A stretch of 64,000 bases of DNA from Bacteroidota bacterium. Lineage in GTDB: Bacteria > Bacteroidota > Ignavibacteria > Kapaibacteriales > NICIL-2. This document shows positions 37,432 to 46,923 of this stretch, one piece after another. Location: contig JAIBAE010000014.1 of the NCBI GenBank assembly GCA_019695345.1, positions 1 through 64,000 on the forward strand, read 5' to 3'. A program made the position numbers and the translations under genes. The notes under the pieces are model-generated. The model did not search any database and was not told where the DNA came from. It worked only from the letters and a program-made list of their open reading frames with translations. Every line of letters begins with the position of its first letter. The stretch's first letter is position 1.

Positions 37432-38557
37432 GCTGTGTTGGGTTGGGAGTATGTACTATCGTATACCCATGGTACTTTGTATCTATACTTAGAATGGACT
37501 TATAGATTGAGGTAAACTCACGGGATACAGCGACCTCCGAAAATGTTCTGGATAACTCTCTGTTTGCTTCTGATAACGAAACCCGTAACTCGGAATCTGA
37601 TAACAACGTGAGTATTGCATCTGCTATGGAATGTACATCCCCATATTTTGTAAACAAACAGTGTTTACCTTCTTTCATGTACGAACGGGAAAATCGCGTT
37701 GGAGTTGTAACAATGGGTACTCCGGCCGCCATAGCTTCTGCAATCACCATTGGCATTCCTTCCGGAAAATGAGTTGGGAATGCGAACACCCATGCAGAAC
37801 TATAGTAGGTAGATGTTTCGGTGTTAGTAACTGCAGAAAGACGCTTAACGTTTGTTTGCAAGTCCATAGCCGCCACACATCTGTCAAACTCAGCTGCATC
37901 AGGGCCATCACCTACAAAAGTGAAGTTAGCACTTGGCTTCTGTTCTAAAACATATGGTATGGCATTTAATAAATCAAACACACCTTTTCGTTTGATAAAT
38001 CTGGAAACAAACAAAACGGATGGTCTCTCAGATTCCTTCCGTTCAACATTGTAAAAGGTATCTTTAAGAATGTTCTTTACAACATGCATCTTCCCTTTTG
38101 TTTCGGGAAACTCATCTTCAAACTCATTTTTTTCAGCATAGGATAACACACCAAATCCTGTAGCATACTTTAACACATAATTTCTACAACGTGTTACTAT
38201 TTTGGATTCGGTTGTAAATGCTTCGGGCATTGAGCCATGTATTTTGATAAAGATTGGCTTCTTGAAACGTTTTGCCAGCCAAACTAAGGGTACATCACGC
38301 ACTATTGCTCTTGGGTCGAACGCAGAATTATGATGTATGATATCAACATCATTTTTTAGGAGAATCCTGCGAGTGGTTATCAAATCTCTGAATCTACCAA
38401 AAATCTTTTGCCAAACTGTTTCATTATCACTTTTTCTTCCATATTCATACGGGACTACCTGAACATGATTCCGTAATGCACGCTCAAGCATAAACAAATG
38501 TGTTGGCGGACCGCCACTCAAATTTTGATTTGGTGTATTGAATAGTACTTTTATCAT
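37415..38557 (-). CDS. Glycosyltransferase, GT4-like (GT-B fold)
   Basis: 380 residues. The N-terminus has LSGGPPTHLFMLERAL. The C-terminal nucleotide-sugar domain has VLFVSRFIKRKGVFDLLNAI, FTFVGDGPD and PEGMPMVIAEAMAAGVPIVT, the EX7E signature of GT4 enzymes. It should transfer a sugar from a nucleotide donor to the lipid-linked repeat unit on the cytoplasmic side. Its ATG overlaps the epimerase stop by 4 bases, and its own end overlaps the next gene, so the three genes form one transcription unit. Donor and acceptor are unknown. Confidence 0.9.
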   Translation of the reverse strand: MIKVLFNTPNQNLSGGPPTHLFMLERALRNHVQVVPYEYGRKSDNETVWQKIFGRFRDLITTRRILLKNDVDIIHHNSAFDPRAIVRDVPLVWLAKRFKKPIFIKIHGSMPEAFTTESKIVTRCRNYVLKYATGFGVLSYAEKNEFEDEFPETKGKMHVVKNILKDTFYNVERKESERPSVLFVSRFIKRKGVFDLLNAIPYVLEQKPSANFTFVGDGPDAAEFDRCVAAMDLQTNVKRLSAVTNTETSTYYSSAWVFAFPTHFPEGMPMVIAEAMAAGVPIVTTPTRFSRSYMKEGKHCLFTKYGDVHSIADAILTLLSDSELRVSLSEANRELSRTFSEVAVSREFTSIYKSILSIDTKYHGYTIVHTPNPTQHEEYV

Positions 38558-39516
38558 ACATGTAAAAATGCCGGTTTATATGGCATTGTACTGTTTATAA
38601 ATGATTCAACTGTCATTCTTAATCCGTTCTCAAAATCTACTTGCGGTGTAAAGCCCAGTCGGTCTATTATCTTAGTATTGTCTGCTCGTGAGTGCTTTAC
38701 GTCACCTATTCTGTCTTCACCATAAACCACTTTTGTAGCACGGCCACACATCTCAAACAATAACGCTAACATTTCATTTAAGGAAACTTGATTATTCAAA
38801 CCAACATTAAATACTTCACCGCCTACACCATCAACTTCCGATGCCAGGAAATTTGCATGCACAACATTCTGCACAAATGTAAAATCACGAGATTGATAGC
38901 CATCCCCGTGTATATTAATCTGTTCACCCTTCTTTATAGCTTCAATGAACTTTGGAATAACCGCACTGTATTGTGAATTTGGGTCTTGCCTCGGTCCGAA
39001 TACATTAAAGTAACGTAAGGAAACAACTTCCAATCCATATAACTGGTGGAATACACTTCCGTAATGTTCCATGGTAAGTTTACTAACGGCATACGGAGAT
39101 TTAGGCTGTGGTATCATTGACTCAACTTTAGGCAATGCAGGATTAGCACCATACACAGAAGATGATGATGCTTGTACTATTCTCCTTACACCACAATCTT
39201 TGGCGGCGTTCAAAATGTTCAATGTCCCGTTTACATTTACATCATTCGATGTAATGGGGTCACGCACCGAGCGAGGAACACTTGGCAAAGCTCCAACATG
39301 AAAAATCACATCACAACCACGAACCGCTTCATGAACTGTGTGATACGAACGCAAGTCGCCTTCAATCAAGTTAATATTGTTTGCTACATGGGCTAAGTTT
39401 TGTCTTCTTCCGGTTGAAAAATTATCGAGAACATTAACTTCATACCCACGATTTACAGCTTCATCGGTAATATGAGATCCAATAAATCCACCACCACCGG
39501 TTACAAGTACTTTCAT
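38554..39516 (-). CDS. NAD-dependent UDP-sugar 4-epimerase (WbpP-like)
   Basis: 320 residues from the ATG at 39516, which has AAGGA 6 bases upstream. A start 69 bases earlier would add residues before the Rossmann motif. The extended SDR features are VLVTGGGGFIGSH at the N-terminus, SSSSVYG, the catalytic YAVSK, and RYFNVFGPRQDPNSQYSAVI followed by GDGYQSRDFTFV. The last two resemble UDP-GlcNAc/UDP-GalNAc 4-epimerases of the WbpP type. It should supply a UDP-hexose or UDP-HexNAc for the polysaccharide. UDP-glucuronate or UDP-glucose epimerase remains possible. Confidence 0.88.
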   Translation of the reverse strand: MKVLVTGGGGFIGSHITDEAVNRGYEVNVLDNFSTGRRQNLAHVANNINLIEGDLRSYHTVHEAVRGCDVIFHVGALPSVPRSVRDPITSNDVNVNGTLNILNAAKDCGVRRIVQASSSSVYGANPALPKVESMIPQPKSPYAVSKLTMEHYGSVFHQLYGLEVVSLRYFNVFGPRQDPNSQYSAVIPKFIEAIKKGEQINIHGDGYQSRDFTFVQNVVHANFLASEVDGVGGEVFNVGLNNQVSLNEMLALLFEMCGRATKVVYGEDRIGDVKHSRADNTKIIDRLGFTPQVDFENGLRMTVESFINSTMPYKPAFLHV

Positions 39517-39638
39517 AATCAATCCTTCTAATGAAATGTGTACATACTTTCTTGTTAAGAGCACCGCAACATTATTGCAACTCATGCCTCAATATTGCGT
39601 GGACAGTAACGCCAGCATCAAATCAACCTATATCGTGA

Positions 39639-41501
39639 CTACATTGTATTTGATAACATAGCTAAAGTCCAAAGTGCATTGGCTCTATCTTTCAATCCTG
39701 TTTTATGATGCAATGTAATTTCAGCAACCGTCTCACGTTTTATTAAACCCGAATCTGTAACATACAACGCTCTACGTTCTAATGCATCAGCCGAACCAGA
39801 TCGCATCCAGTCACGTAATGGTACAACAAATCCGCGTTTCTTTGCCTTGAGCAATTCTTGGGGCAACTGTTTGCCCAACGTTGAACGCAACACATGTTTT
39901 CTGGTATAACCTTTTAGTTTTACGTCCATACTCACACCTGCCATTAACTCAACTAATCTATAATCCAAAAAGGGTACTCTGGCTTCTAAAGAGTTTGCCA
40001 TTGTTGCTCTATCAACCTTTGTAAGCATATCATCAGGCAATGATACTTTAGTTAACCAATAATTCAGTTGACTAAAAGAATCCAGGTGTCGTACTTTGCT
40101 CAATCGTTCTTGAACAAACTCAATTGCGGGACGTACATTTTGCGATTGTTCTAACAATATATCCCGTTCAGTTTGCATAAATCCTGTTTGTTTCGACATC
40201 AATCTGCTAACAAAATCACTATTCGATGAGTGTATCAGAGTTCCAATTCTGTCTAGCTTCTTGGAAACCGATTGTGGACTAACTGCTTTAGCTCCATGTA
40301 ACATTGTTGGAAGAACAAAACTTCTTACAATAGAAGGAACTTTACGAAACTGTCTTGCAAACTTCTCACCCTGATGTATTGTGTAACCACTCAACACCTC
40401 ATCTCCACCATCTCCTGTTAAAACCATAGTCACGTGTTCCCTTGCCATCTTACTGACTATATACGTTGGTAATGCGGATGAGTCTCCAAATGGTTCATCA
40501 TAATGGTAAGCCAAAACAGCTAACATTTGTTCAGCATCTTCCGGAACTACTAAATTTTCAGTATGAATACTATTGTATTGCTGTGCTACTAATTTTGCTA
40601 GATGTCGTTCATCATATTGTTGATTTTCAAAACCTATAGTGAACGTTTTTACTGCATGGTTGCTGTGTCTAGTCATTGCCTGAACAACTGATGCCGAATC
40701 CAAACCACCACTTAAAAATGCTCCAAATGGTACATCACATCTCATACGTAACTGTACACTGTTATCAAACAGGTAGCTAAACTCTTCCTTAACACGGTCA
40801 GTATCGGTACGTAGAATGTCGGTATGGTTAAGCGGTAAATCCCAATATTCAGATATACTAATGCCGTTTGATTTTACTATCAGATTATGACCCGGTAATA
40901 GCTTGTGAATATTCTTAAAATAGGTGTAGGGTGCCGGAATATACGTAAAGCAAAGATATGCGTCGAGTGTTTCACTATTAACTTCTTTAGGTATACCATA
41001 GGCAAAGAGTGCTTTTATCTCTGACCCAAATGCAAAAGTATTATCGTATTCGGCATAGAAGAATGGCTTTTCACCTAATCTATCTCTCGAACAAAACAAC
41101 TCCTGTTTATTGTAATCCCAAATTGCAAAAGCCCACATACCATTGAGTTTATGTACGCAGGAAGTACCCCACTGTTTATATGCAGCTAACAATACTTCTG
41201 TATCGGAATTAGTTATAAAGCGATGACCATACGAAAACAACTCAGCACGAAGTTCAAGATAGTTGTATATTTCACCATTAAATGTAATAACATTCAGTCC
41301 ATCATGCGACTTCATAGGTTGCTGACCAGATGCAACATCAATTATTGCTAATCTCCGATGACCCAAAGCTACTTGCTCTTGAGTAAACATTCCTTCCCCA
41401 TCCGGTCCACGATGTACCAACGAATTAGTCATTCGTTGCAATACATCTGCCGAGGCGTTCCTTGCCTTTTCAAAATGGAGATATCCTGCTATACCGCACA
41501 T
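39639..41501 (-). CDS. asnB: Asparagine synthase (glutamine-hydrolysing)-type amidotransferase
   Basis: 620 residues. The N-terminal Ntn glutaminase begins MCGIAGYL with the catalytic Cys2 after Met removal, and has RGPDGEG and GHRRLAIID and GEIYNY. The synthetase domain has the PPi loop SGGLDSAS near 261 and DRATMANSLEARVPFLDYRL. It makes asparagine, or in polysaccharide loci may amidate sugar uronic acids, as proposed for WbpS-type proteins. The sequence cannot distinguish these. Location inside the sugar locus, 122 bases upstream of the epimerase, favours a polysaccharide role. It is transcribed divergently from the DUF2147 gene. Confidence 0.92.
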   Translation of the reverse strand: MCGIAGYLHFEKARNASADVLQRMTNSLVHRGPDGEGMFTQEQVALGHRRLAIIDVASGQQPMKSHDGLNVITFNGEIYNYLELRAELFSYGHRFITNSDTEVLLAAYKQWGTSCVHKLNGMWAFAIWDYNKQELFCSRDRLGEKPFFYAEYDNTFAFGSEIKALFAYGIPKEVNSETLDAYLCFTYIPAPYTYFKNIHKLLPGHNLIVKSNGISISEYWDLPLNHTDILRTDTDRVKEEFSYLFDNSVQLRMRCDVPFGAFLSGGLDSASVVQAMTRHSNHAVKTFTIGFENQQYDERHLAKLVAQQYNSIHTENLVVPEDAEQMLAVLAYHYDEPFGDSSALPTYIVSKMAREHVTMVLTGDGGDEVLSGYTIHQGEKFARQFRKVPSIVRSFVLPTMLHGAKAVSPQSVSKKLDRIGTLIHSSNSDFVSRLMSKQTGFMQTERDILLEQSQNVRPAIEFVQERLSKVRHLDSFSQLNYWLTKVSLPDDMLTKVDRATMANSLEARVPFLDYRLVELMAGVSMDVKLKGYTRKHVLRSTLGKQLPQELLKAKKRGFVVPLRDWMRSGSADALERRALYVTDSGLIKRETVAEITLHHKTGLKDRANALWTLAMLSNTM

Positions 41502-41681
41502 AGTTTTCGTCCATGAATAATCACAACTCTATTTGTACAACTATTATGCCACGTTAAACAAAAGGGTATCTGTTAAAACAATTTTTTACTTACTACATAA
41601 ACGAAGAAACAAAAAATGGTTTCAGATGCAACGGTTTACGTTATTTTAGAGAAAATTCATCATGTATTGGGAGATAATCTG

Positions 41682-42164
41682 ATGTCATATACACGTTTGA
41701 TTCTATTATTGTTAATTGCTTTTGTAATCGCTATTCCTACGGCTGTAACTGCCTTTGCAGAAAATAATGCCGACGATATTCTTGGAGACTGGATTTATAC
41801 CGATGGGCCTAAGCAAGTAAAAATCAACATATTTAAAAGAGATAATAAATACTACGGAAAGCTTGTATGGCTAAAAGAACCTAACGATGAAACAGGAAAA
41901 CCTAAAACAGATAAGTTTAATCCCGACCCTACATTACGAAGCAGACCATTGTTAGGGCTTGAAATACTCCGTGATTTTGTTTTTGATGGTGATGATACAT
42001 GGGAAAGTGGTCGTATCTACAAAACTGACGAAGGCAGTGATTATAAGTGTAAAATGTGGTTTAAAGATGAACGAACATTGTATGTAAAAGGGTATATAGG
42101 AATATCAATTATTGGTAAAACCAAAGAATTCACACGCCCAGTTGAATGGAAGCCAGCTAAGTAA
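41682..42164 (+). CDS. DUF2147-family exported protein, first copy
   Basis: 160 residues from the ATG at 41682 (GGGAG upstream); an earlier ATG at 41616 would bury the signal peptide. The N-terminus MSYTRLILLLLIAFVIAIPT and AVTAFA give a cleavable signal. The mature domain has DDILGDWIYTDGPKQVKINI, KYYGKLVWLKEPND, LGLEILRDF and YKCKMWF, the DUF2147 pattern (ILGxW, GKIxW, GxxIL, YxcxL). This family forms a small periplasmic lipocalin-like barrel of unknown function. It stands on the opposite strand to the surrounding polysaccharide genes, with a paralogue next to it. Confidence 0.85.
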   Translation: MSYTRLILLLLIAFVIAIPTAVTAFAENNADDILGDWIYTDGPKQVKINIFKRDNKYYGKLVWLKEPNDETGKPKTDKFNPDPTLRSRPLLGLEILRDFVFDGDDTWESGRIYKTDEGSDYKCKMWFKDERTLYVKGYIGISIIGKTKEFTRPVEWKPAK

Positions 42165-42189
42165 ATCCATAATTTTTGGATTCCCACAA

Positions 42190-42330
42190 CTGCCGAAGCA
42201 ACTCTACTGCGCCGGCACACAGGCGGGAACAAACCGTAAGCATCGCATGTTCACATTACATACATTCAAACAAAAAGTGATGCTGCACCGTGCGGCTCGC
42301 ACAGGGTTGGCGCGCTGAAGGTACGCTTCC
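42190..42330. repeat. MITE-like element, family 2, between the two DUF2147 genes
   Basis: The left end is CTGCCGAAGCAACTCTACTG followed by CGCCGGCACACAGGCGG. The complement of the right end is GGAAGCGTACCTTCAGCGCG followed by CCAACCCTGTGCGAGCCG. These are imperfect inverted repeats of about 40 bp. It fills most of the 210-base gap between the two paralogous genes. Confidence 0.65.
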
Positions 42331-42374
42331 TTTTGTGACAGGATCAAAATTATTATTACGATTATAGACTACTT

Positions 42375-42815
42375 ATGATAAAACTATTAAGCCGTACACT
42401 ACTACTATTGGTTGTTCTATCAAGTAAAACACTTGCCGGAAACCCAGATGCCATATTAGGTGACTGGATAGTTGAAGATAACAACAGTAAAGTAACCATA
42501 ACCAAAGTGGATGGTAAGTACGAAGGTAAAATAACCTGGATAAGAACCACAGGTAGTGAAAATTCAGACACAAAACTTGATTCTAAAAACGAGCAGTCAA
42601 CATTAAGAAGCAGGAAATTGATTGGGCTAATTGTGATAAAAGATATGACTTATAATGCATCGGCTGACTGTTGGCAAGGAGGTACTATCTATGCATACGA
42701 TGACGGTAAAGAATATGAATGCAAAATGTGGATTAAAAACGGGGCTTTGATTGTACGAGGTTTTGTGAAAGTTTCGATTTTAGGGAGTAATCAGGTATGG
42801 ACACGTCCGAAGTAA
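42375..42815 (+). CDS. DUF2147-family exported protein, second copy
   Basis: 146 residues. The signal peptide is MIKLLSRTLLLLVVLSSKTL followed by AG. The mature part has NPDAILGDWIVEDNNSKVTI, GKYEGKITWIRTTG, TLRSRKLIGLIVIKDMTY, GGTIYAYDDGKEYECKMWI and VRGFVKVSILG. It aligns over its full length with the neighbouring copy (ILGDWI, LRSR.L.GL, Y.CKMW), so the pair arose by duplication, but they have diverged strongly. It is convergent with the transglutaminase-like gene, 6 bases away. Function unknown. Confidence 0.85.
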   Translation: MIKLLSRTLLLLVVLSSKTLAGNPDAILGDWIVEDNNSKVTITKVDGKYEGKITWIRTTGSENSDTKLDSKNEQSTLRSRKLIGLIVIKDMTYNASADCWQGGTIYAYDDGKEYECKMWIKNGALIVRGFVKVSILGSNQVWTRPK

Positions 42816-42821
42816 AACAAT

Positions 42822-43733
42822 CTAAACATGGATACTCGTTTTGCCTTTAAACATGGGAACTGTGTTTATATTGGGAATAGTACTCTTTATTGATTTTATT
42901 ACTATTTTATACAAACTGTTCCTATAATACAAACCTAAAATAAAGAGCGATACTCCAAGAAAAAACAAGCAAGCATAAAAAATCGCCTGTCGCGGATGGT
43001 CGTACCATCTGGGGGTTTCCATCTTATTAAATCTCTCTTCACCTAGTATCGTTTTTATAGATTCCTGGACCCAAACAGGTAACTTAGACCAGTTTATATG
43101 CCTTGGATTATCAAACAAATACGGGAACTGTGGGTAGCGTTCATAAACCTGATTAAAGATTGCTCTATCGCTTTGGATTTCAGCAACACTTGCTATTTCC
43201 CCCTTTTGGTTTCTCCAAATTTGGGCTTGATCTGAGGGTGCTATTACTTTCCATTTTCCGTTATCGAAATACTCTACCATGGTGTGCCCACCACCTTTAC
43301 CATATTGGTTGTTCAGTAATTGAAGTTTCCGTGCCGGAATGTCTAAATCCCAAAGTGCGTTTAACAATGTTCTGGACATGGTACCACAAGGTCCAAAAAC
43401 ATAATGACCTCGAACACCATAACCACCATATTTTAATGCTACGGTTGAAGACATATTAAAGAAGAAGGTTGATTCAAACCTTTCATACCAGTCCATTTTT
43501 TGCAACTCTACCCCATAATCATTTTTAGTTAATGAATAAATAGAATTTGCTAACGTTAAAACAGTGTCATCTCTGGTTAACAAAGTTTTATTGGACAAAG
43601 AAACAGTTATAAATCCTTGCATGTATGCATTCCGTTCTTGTACCTTAATATACAAAAACACAGAGCTGACTGTAAAAAACAAACACCCTAAAATGGCAAT
43701 TAATCGATATGTCCTACTTAAAACCAACTTCAT
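42822..43733 (-). CDS. Membrane-anchored transglutaminase-like protein
   Basis: 303 residues with a membrane segment near residues 8-28 and another near 248-270. The part between has Cys in GPCGTMSRTLLNALWDL (near 114), His in GKGGGHTMVEYF (near 150) and Asp in VIAPSDQAQIW (near 166). This is the Cys-His-Asp order and spacing of the transglutaminase/protease-like fold, so the enzyme core probably faces the periplasm. Such domains act as peptidases, amidases or crosslinkers. It lies in the polysaccharide locus, 65 bases after a glycosyltransferase gene. A link of polysaccharide to peptide or protein is conceivable, but the sequence does not show it. Confidence 0.7.
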   Translation of the reverse strand: MKLVLSRTYRLIAILGCLFFTVSSVFLYIKVQERNAYMQGFITVSLSNKTLLTRDDTVLTLANSIYSLTKNDYGVELQKMDWYERFESTFFFNMSSTVALKYGGYGVRGHYVFGPCGTMSRTLLNALWDLDIPARKLQLLNNQYGKGGGHTMVEYFDNGKWKVIAPSDQAQIWRNQKGEIASVAEIQSDRAIFNQVYERYPQFPYLFDNPRHINWSKLPVWVQESIKTILGEERFNKMETPRWYDHPRQAIFYACLFFLGVSLFILGLYYRNSLYKIVIKSIKSTIPNINTVPMFKGKTSIHV

Positions 43734-43798
43734 ATTTTTTAGATTTTTCGTTCCTGTGTAATTATTGAGTATAGTATCGGCATTGAATGCAGTAACGT

Positions 43799-44896
43799 TT
43801 AGTGAAATTTTACAATCGATCTATAAACTTCATTCAAAGACGCGAGATGTTTATTCATTGAAAAATTTTGAATAGCCCAATTATAACCCTTCTTTGATAA
43901 CAATCTTCGGTCTTCAACATTCTGAATGAGCTTCAATATTTCTTGAGATAAAACATTGTGGTTTTTTAAAGGAAACAGTTTAGCATATCTGCCATCCCCA
44001 CTCATCTCTTTCATTACGTCAATATCACTTACTATACATGGTACTTTACGTAACATTGCCTCAACTAGTGCTAAGCCAAAAGTATCGTTTACTGTAGAGA
44101 ATACAAATAGATCTAAAGAAGTTAAGATATTGCCAATATCTTTTCTTTGTCCAAGAAAATGAACATTTTGTTGAATGCCACTCTGATGTAATGTTTCAAC
44201 ACATTCTTCGTACAACTTTGTGTCTTGTATACTTCCCACTAACACACAGTGTATGTTAGGGTTAACAAGTACTACCTCATTCATTGCTTTGCAAATGGTT
44301 AGCTGATCTTTGGCACTATTTATATTGCCAACCATACCAAGTAAAAATGTCTCTTCACCTAAACCTAACTCATCTCTAATGTTACCACCGGTTCCATCAA
44401 CTCTTTTTAAGCTTACCCCATTATAGACTACCGTTACATTAGGCACACTCTTAATCCATTCTTTACTTCTAATTTGAGTTCTCATAGTATTAGAAACCAA
44501 GATGTTTTGTTGGGTAAATGGGAGTATCACTTTTACCAACATCTTGTTTTTTACATCCTGTGTATATCCATGAAAACTATGTACTACAGGTACCTTGCTG
44601 AAGGCAGTAGCTAATAAAGCATGTAATGTAGAAACAGGTTGATGTGAATGAACCACATCAACCTGTTCTGTTTTAACTATCTGTCTAATTTTTTTTACCA
44701 ATGATAAATCAATTGGGTACGCCCTGTCGTGACGATATAGCTTTGATATTGAGGCAATAAACTCAGGCTCTAAAACACCACCTCCGCTTGCCAATACTAT
44801 ATTTGTAAACAACGTATTCTCAGAATTGCAAACGTCCAACAAAAGTGTTTCACTGCCTCCTCTACCCAAAGTATCTATAATATGAAGTACCTTCAT
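43799..44896 (-). CDS. Glycosyltransferase, GT4-like
   Basis: 365 residues. The N-terminus has VLHIIDTLGRGGSETLLLDV (family pattern GGaE), then VDVVHSHQP and VPVVHSFHG. The C-terminal domain has LGMVGNINSAKDQLTICKAM, HFLGQRKDIGNILTSLDLFV and NDTFGLALVEAMLRKVPCIV. The first acidic residue of the usual EX7E motif is Asp here. It should add a sugar to the repeat unit. It lies between the GT-like hypothetical gene and the transglutaminase-like gene. Donor unknown. Confidence 0.9.
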   Translation of the reverse strand: MKVLHIIDTLGRGGSETLLLDVCNSENTLFTNIVLASGGGVLEPEFIASISKLYRHDRAYPIDLSLVKKIRQIVKTEQVDVVHSHQPVSTLHALLATAFSKVPVVHSFHGYTQDVKNKMLVKVILPFTQQNILVSNTMRTQIRSKEWIKSVPNVTVVYNGVSLKRVDGTGGNIRDELGLGEETFLLGMVGNINSAKDQLTICKAMNEVVLVNPNIHCVLVGSIQDTKLYEECVETLHQSGIQQNVHFLGQRKDIGNILTSLDLFVFSTVNDTFGLALVEAMLRKVPCIVSDIDVMKEMSGDGRYAKLFPLKNHNVLSQEILKLIQNVEDRRLLSKKGYNWAIQNFSMNKHLASLNEVYRSIVKFH

Positions 44897-44932
44897 ATCA
44901 CTACCTCAATTTGGAGTGTGATATTTTGAGAG

Positions 44933-45892
44933 TTACAAACCAACCTTTGTATTGGTTCTATATGCAATTTTATGTTTGCCTTCATGTATAATTTTTTGTG
45001 TAAGAACAGATGGAGGCACCTCAGTATAAGTAGAGGCAGCGCCAACATTAAATCCAACATTTATTGCATCTACTGATGGCTTGTTAATAGCATCCGGAAT
45101 TACAAAGTGTAATTCATTCCCTTGTATATACTCATTATTGATTTCTTTTCTACTGAATGACTTAGCTTCATCAATATGAACTTCAACAACACGCTGACGG
45201 TGGAAACAGTAATTCTTCTGAAGTGCTTTGTATTTTTTCACCGACTCGCTTGCATACTTTTCTAACGTTTGAACGCTGTTATAGTATAATGGTCGTAAGA
45301 ATTCGATAAGAAACTCTGCATCGTACAAGTTACCTTTAACACTAAAGGATTCAGACCACAAACTTGAAACCTCGTTACCACTATTCCACGAACAATATCG
45401 CGTTTGATCTCTGATATTTTGTGGCTTTTGAATAACATTCATTCCCAAGCGTGTGCTGAATGTAGTACTACTTGAAGAAACAGATAACAAATTCAGAATT
45501 TCTGTAGTAATGCGCATTTGTTTATAAATGATACACTCATCTGTAAACAGCCCAATATGCGAACAACCAGTCAATGAACTTTCTAGTACTTCTTTGAAGT
45601 TTGTCTTTTTCTTATACAATGATGAATCTTTCAAAATGCGAGCCAAGTTCAACACATTAGTATATGCACTACTGTGATGTTTATCAGTAACCACAATATT
45701 TTTGAATTCAACATTTTGTTGGCTGTACTTTTTTTGCAAGTAGGTATACCCTTCAGCATAGTGTTCATTACTTGCACCAAATACAACGGTTACACTGTAT
45801 GGTATGGCTGCTTCAAATCGTGAAAAAATACTGGAAAGTAATACATCGCACTGCGATGCTCTGTCTTGTGAAAGTACTATCAACTTTATCAT
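44933..45892 (-). CDS. Unrecognised protein, possibly GT-A glycosyltransferase-like
   Basis: 319 residues with no signal peptide or membrane segment. The N-terminus MIKLIVLSQDRASQCDVLLS and the following SVTVVFGASN resemble the first strands of a GT-A fold, and CSHIGLFTDECIIYK could hold the acidic metal site (TDE). Apart from that, no family is recognised. The C-terminal 100 residues are unusually rich in Lys, Ser and His. It lies between GT2 and GT4 genes transcribed the same way, so a role in the same polysaccharide is likely. Confidence 0.6.
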   Translation of the reverse strand: MIKLIVLSQDRASQCDVLLSSIFSRFEAAIPYSVTVVFGASNEHYAEGYTYLQKKYSQQNVEFKNIVVTDKHHSSAYTNVLNLARILKDSSLYKKKTNFKEVLESSLTGCSHIGLFTDECIIYKQMRITTEILNLLSVSSSSTTFSTRLGMNVIQKPQNIRDQTRYCSWNSGNEVSSLWSESFSVKGNLYDAEFLIEFLRPLYYNSVQTLEKYASESVKKYKALQKNYCFHRQRVVEVHIDEAKSFSRKEINNEYIQGNELHFVIPDAINKPSVDAINVGFNVGAASTYTEVPPSVLTQKIIHEGKHKIAYRTNTKVGL

Positions 45893-45962
45893 AACTCATC
45901 AATCTATTGATTGCAGATGAGCATTTCCGTATGAATCTTGCAGTTCCTATCCGATAAAGAGT

Positions 45963-46910
45963 TTATAATGATGGGATTATTCGCTCTTTTTTGCTGTTAT
46001 AATTGATATATCGGACAATTTGGGGTAAAACTTTATGTTTAAAAAATCTGGCAACATTTATCGGTAGTCTTAACAACATCAACGGTAGTAAGGGTAGTCG
46101 TTTCAAGAGAAACAAATTTAGTCCTTCAAATCGTTCGGACAAATCTTCACGATTACCATCCTTAATCAGTTCTGTCAGATGGTACTTAAGAGCAGGTTTT
46201 ATGTATAACATATTAACCTTATCAAAGATACCAAAACGTAACTCGCAAACAGTACGTTCAATATTATTGATGTCCCCAGTTTTACTGATTCCTGTTTCCG
46301 GTGCTTCTAAGTAATACCCACAAACCTCAGGAGCTTTGGCAAATTTCCAATTACGAACAACTCGTAACTGGAAATCATAATCACCTGCCGAACGGAATTG
46401 CTCATCAAAATACCCAATGGTTTGATGTACAGATTTTCGCCACATAGGAAAAGGAGATAAGAAACAACTTCTGGAGAATTTCCAAGAATCAAATTCAGGT
46501 AGTTTATAGTGTACACCCTGTCTCTCGCCATAGGTTCGTACGCCAATGTACTCGCCGTACACTAATGCAACTTGAATATTGTTATCTAACATTTCTGCTT
46601 GCTGTTTTAAGGAATCTGGTGTACGAACATCATCCACATTCCAAACTGCTATATATTCGCCAGTTGCCATTTCTATGCCTCGGTTCCACGTTTTATACAA
46701 CCCTTCACGCTCCGGAATAACAATATGTTTTACGTTCTGATGCATTGCCGGTAACTCCGAGTTCAGAATGTCCATCTCAATGGTTGTGGGGGCATTATGA
46801 AGTAAAAGAACTTCAACCTCCTCAATGTTGCTTATTAATGCTACTGATTCCAAATATCCTTTTAGATAATTGGAACAATTATATAATGATGTTATGACGG
46901 ATATTTTCAT
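45963..46910 (-). CDS. Glycosyltransferase family 2
   Basis: 315 residues. The GT2 pattern is clear: MKISVITSLYNCSNYLKGYL at the N-terminus, EREGLYKTWNRGIEMATGEY and IAVWNVDDVRTPDSL (the DxD-type metal site near 92), then GYFDEQFRSAGDYDFQLRV. It uses a nucleotide-sugar donor on the cytoplasmic side of the inner membrane. The C-terminus has a hydrophobic patch (LLPLMLLRLPI) that may associate with the membrane. A family 2 repeat lies upstream, between it and the Wzy-like gene. Confidence 0.92.
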   Translation of the reverse strand: MKISVITSLYNCSNYLKGYLESVALISNIEEVEVLLLHNAPTTIEMDILNSELPAMHQNVKHIVIPEREGLYKTWNRGIEMATGEYIAVWNVDDVRTPDSLKQQAEMLDNNIQVALVYGEYIGVRTYGERQGVHYKLPEFDSWKFSRSCFLSPFPMWRKSVHQTIGYFDEQFRSAGDYDFQLRVVRNWKFAKAPEVCGYYLEAPETGISKTGDINNIERTVCELRFGIFDKVNMLYIKPALKYHLTELIKDGNREDLSERFEGLNLFLLKRLPLLPLMLLRLPINVARFFKHKVLPQIVRYINYNSKKERIIPSL

Positions 46911-46923
46911 TCTGAATTAAATT

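Noticed and set aside
39580-39640. Possible further repeat copy (CCTCAATATTGCGTGGAC resembles the hairpin at 26541-26562)
   Set aside because: Only one short block matches and neither terminal repeat is present.
42165-42183. Possible terminator AATCCA/TGGATT after the first DUF2147 gene
   Set aside because: The stem is only 6 bp and AT-rich, and there is no T-run.
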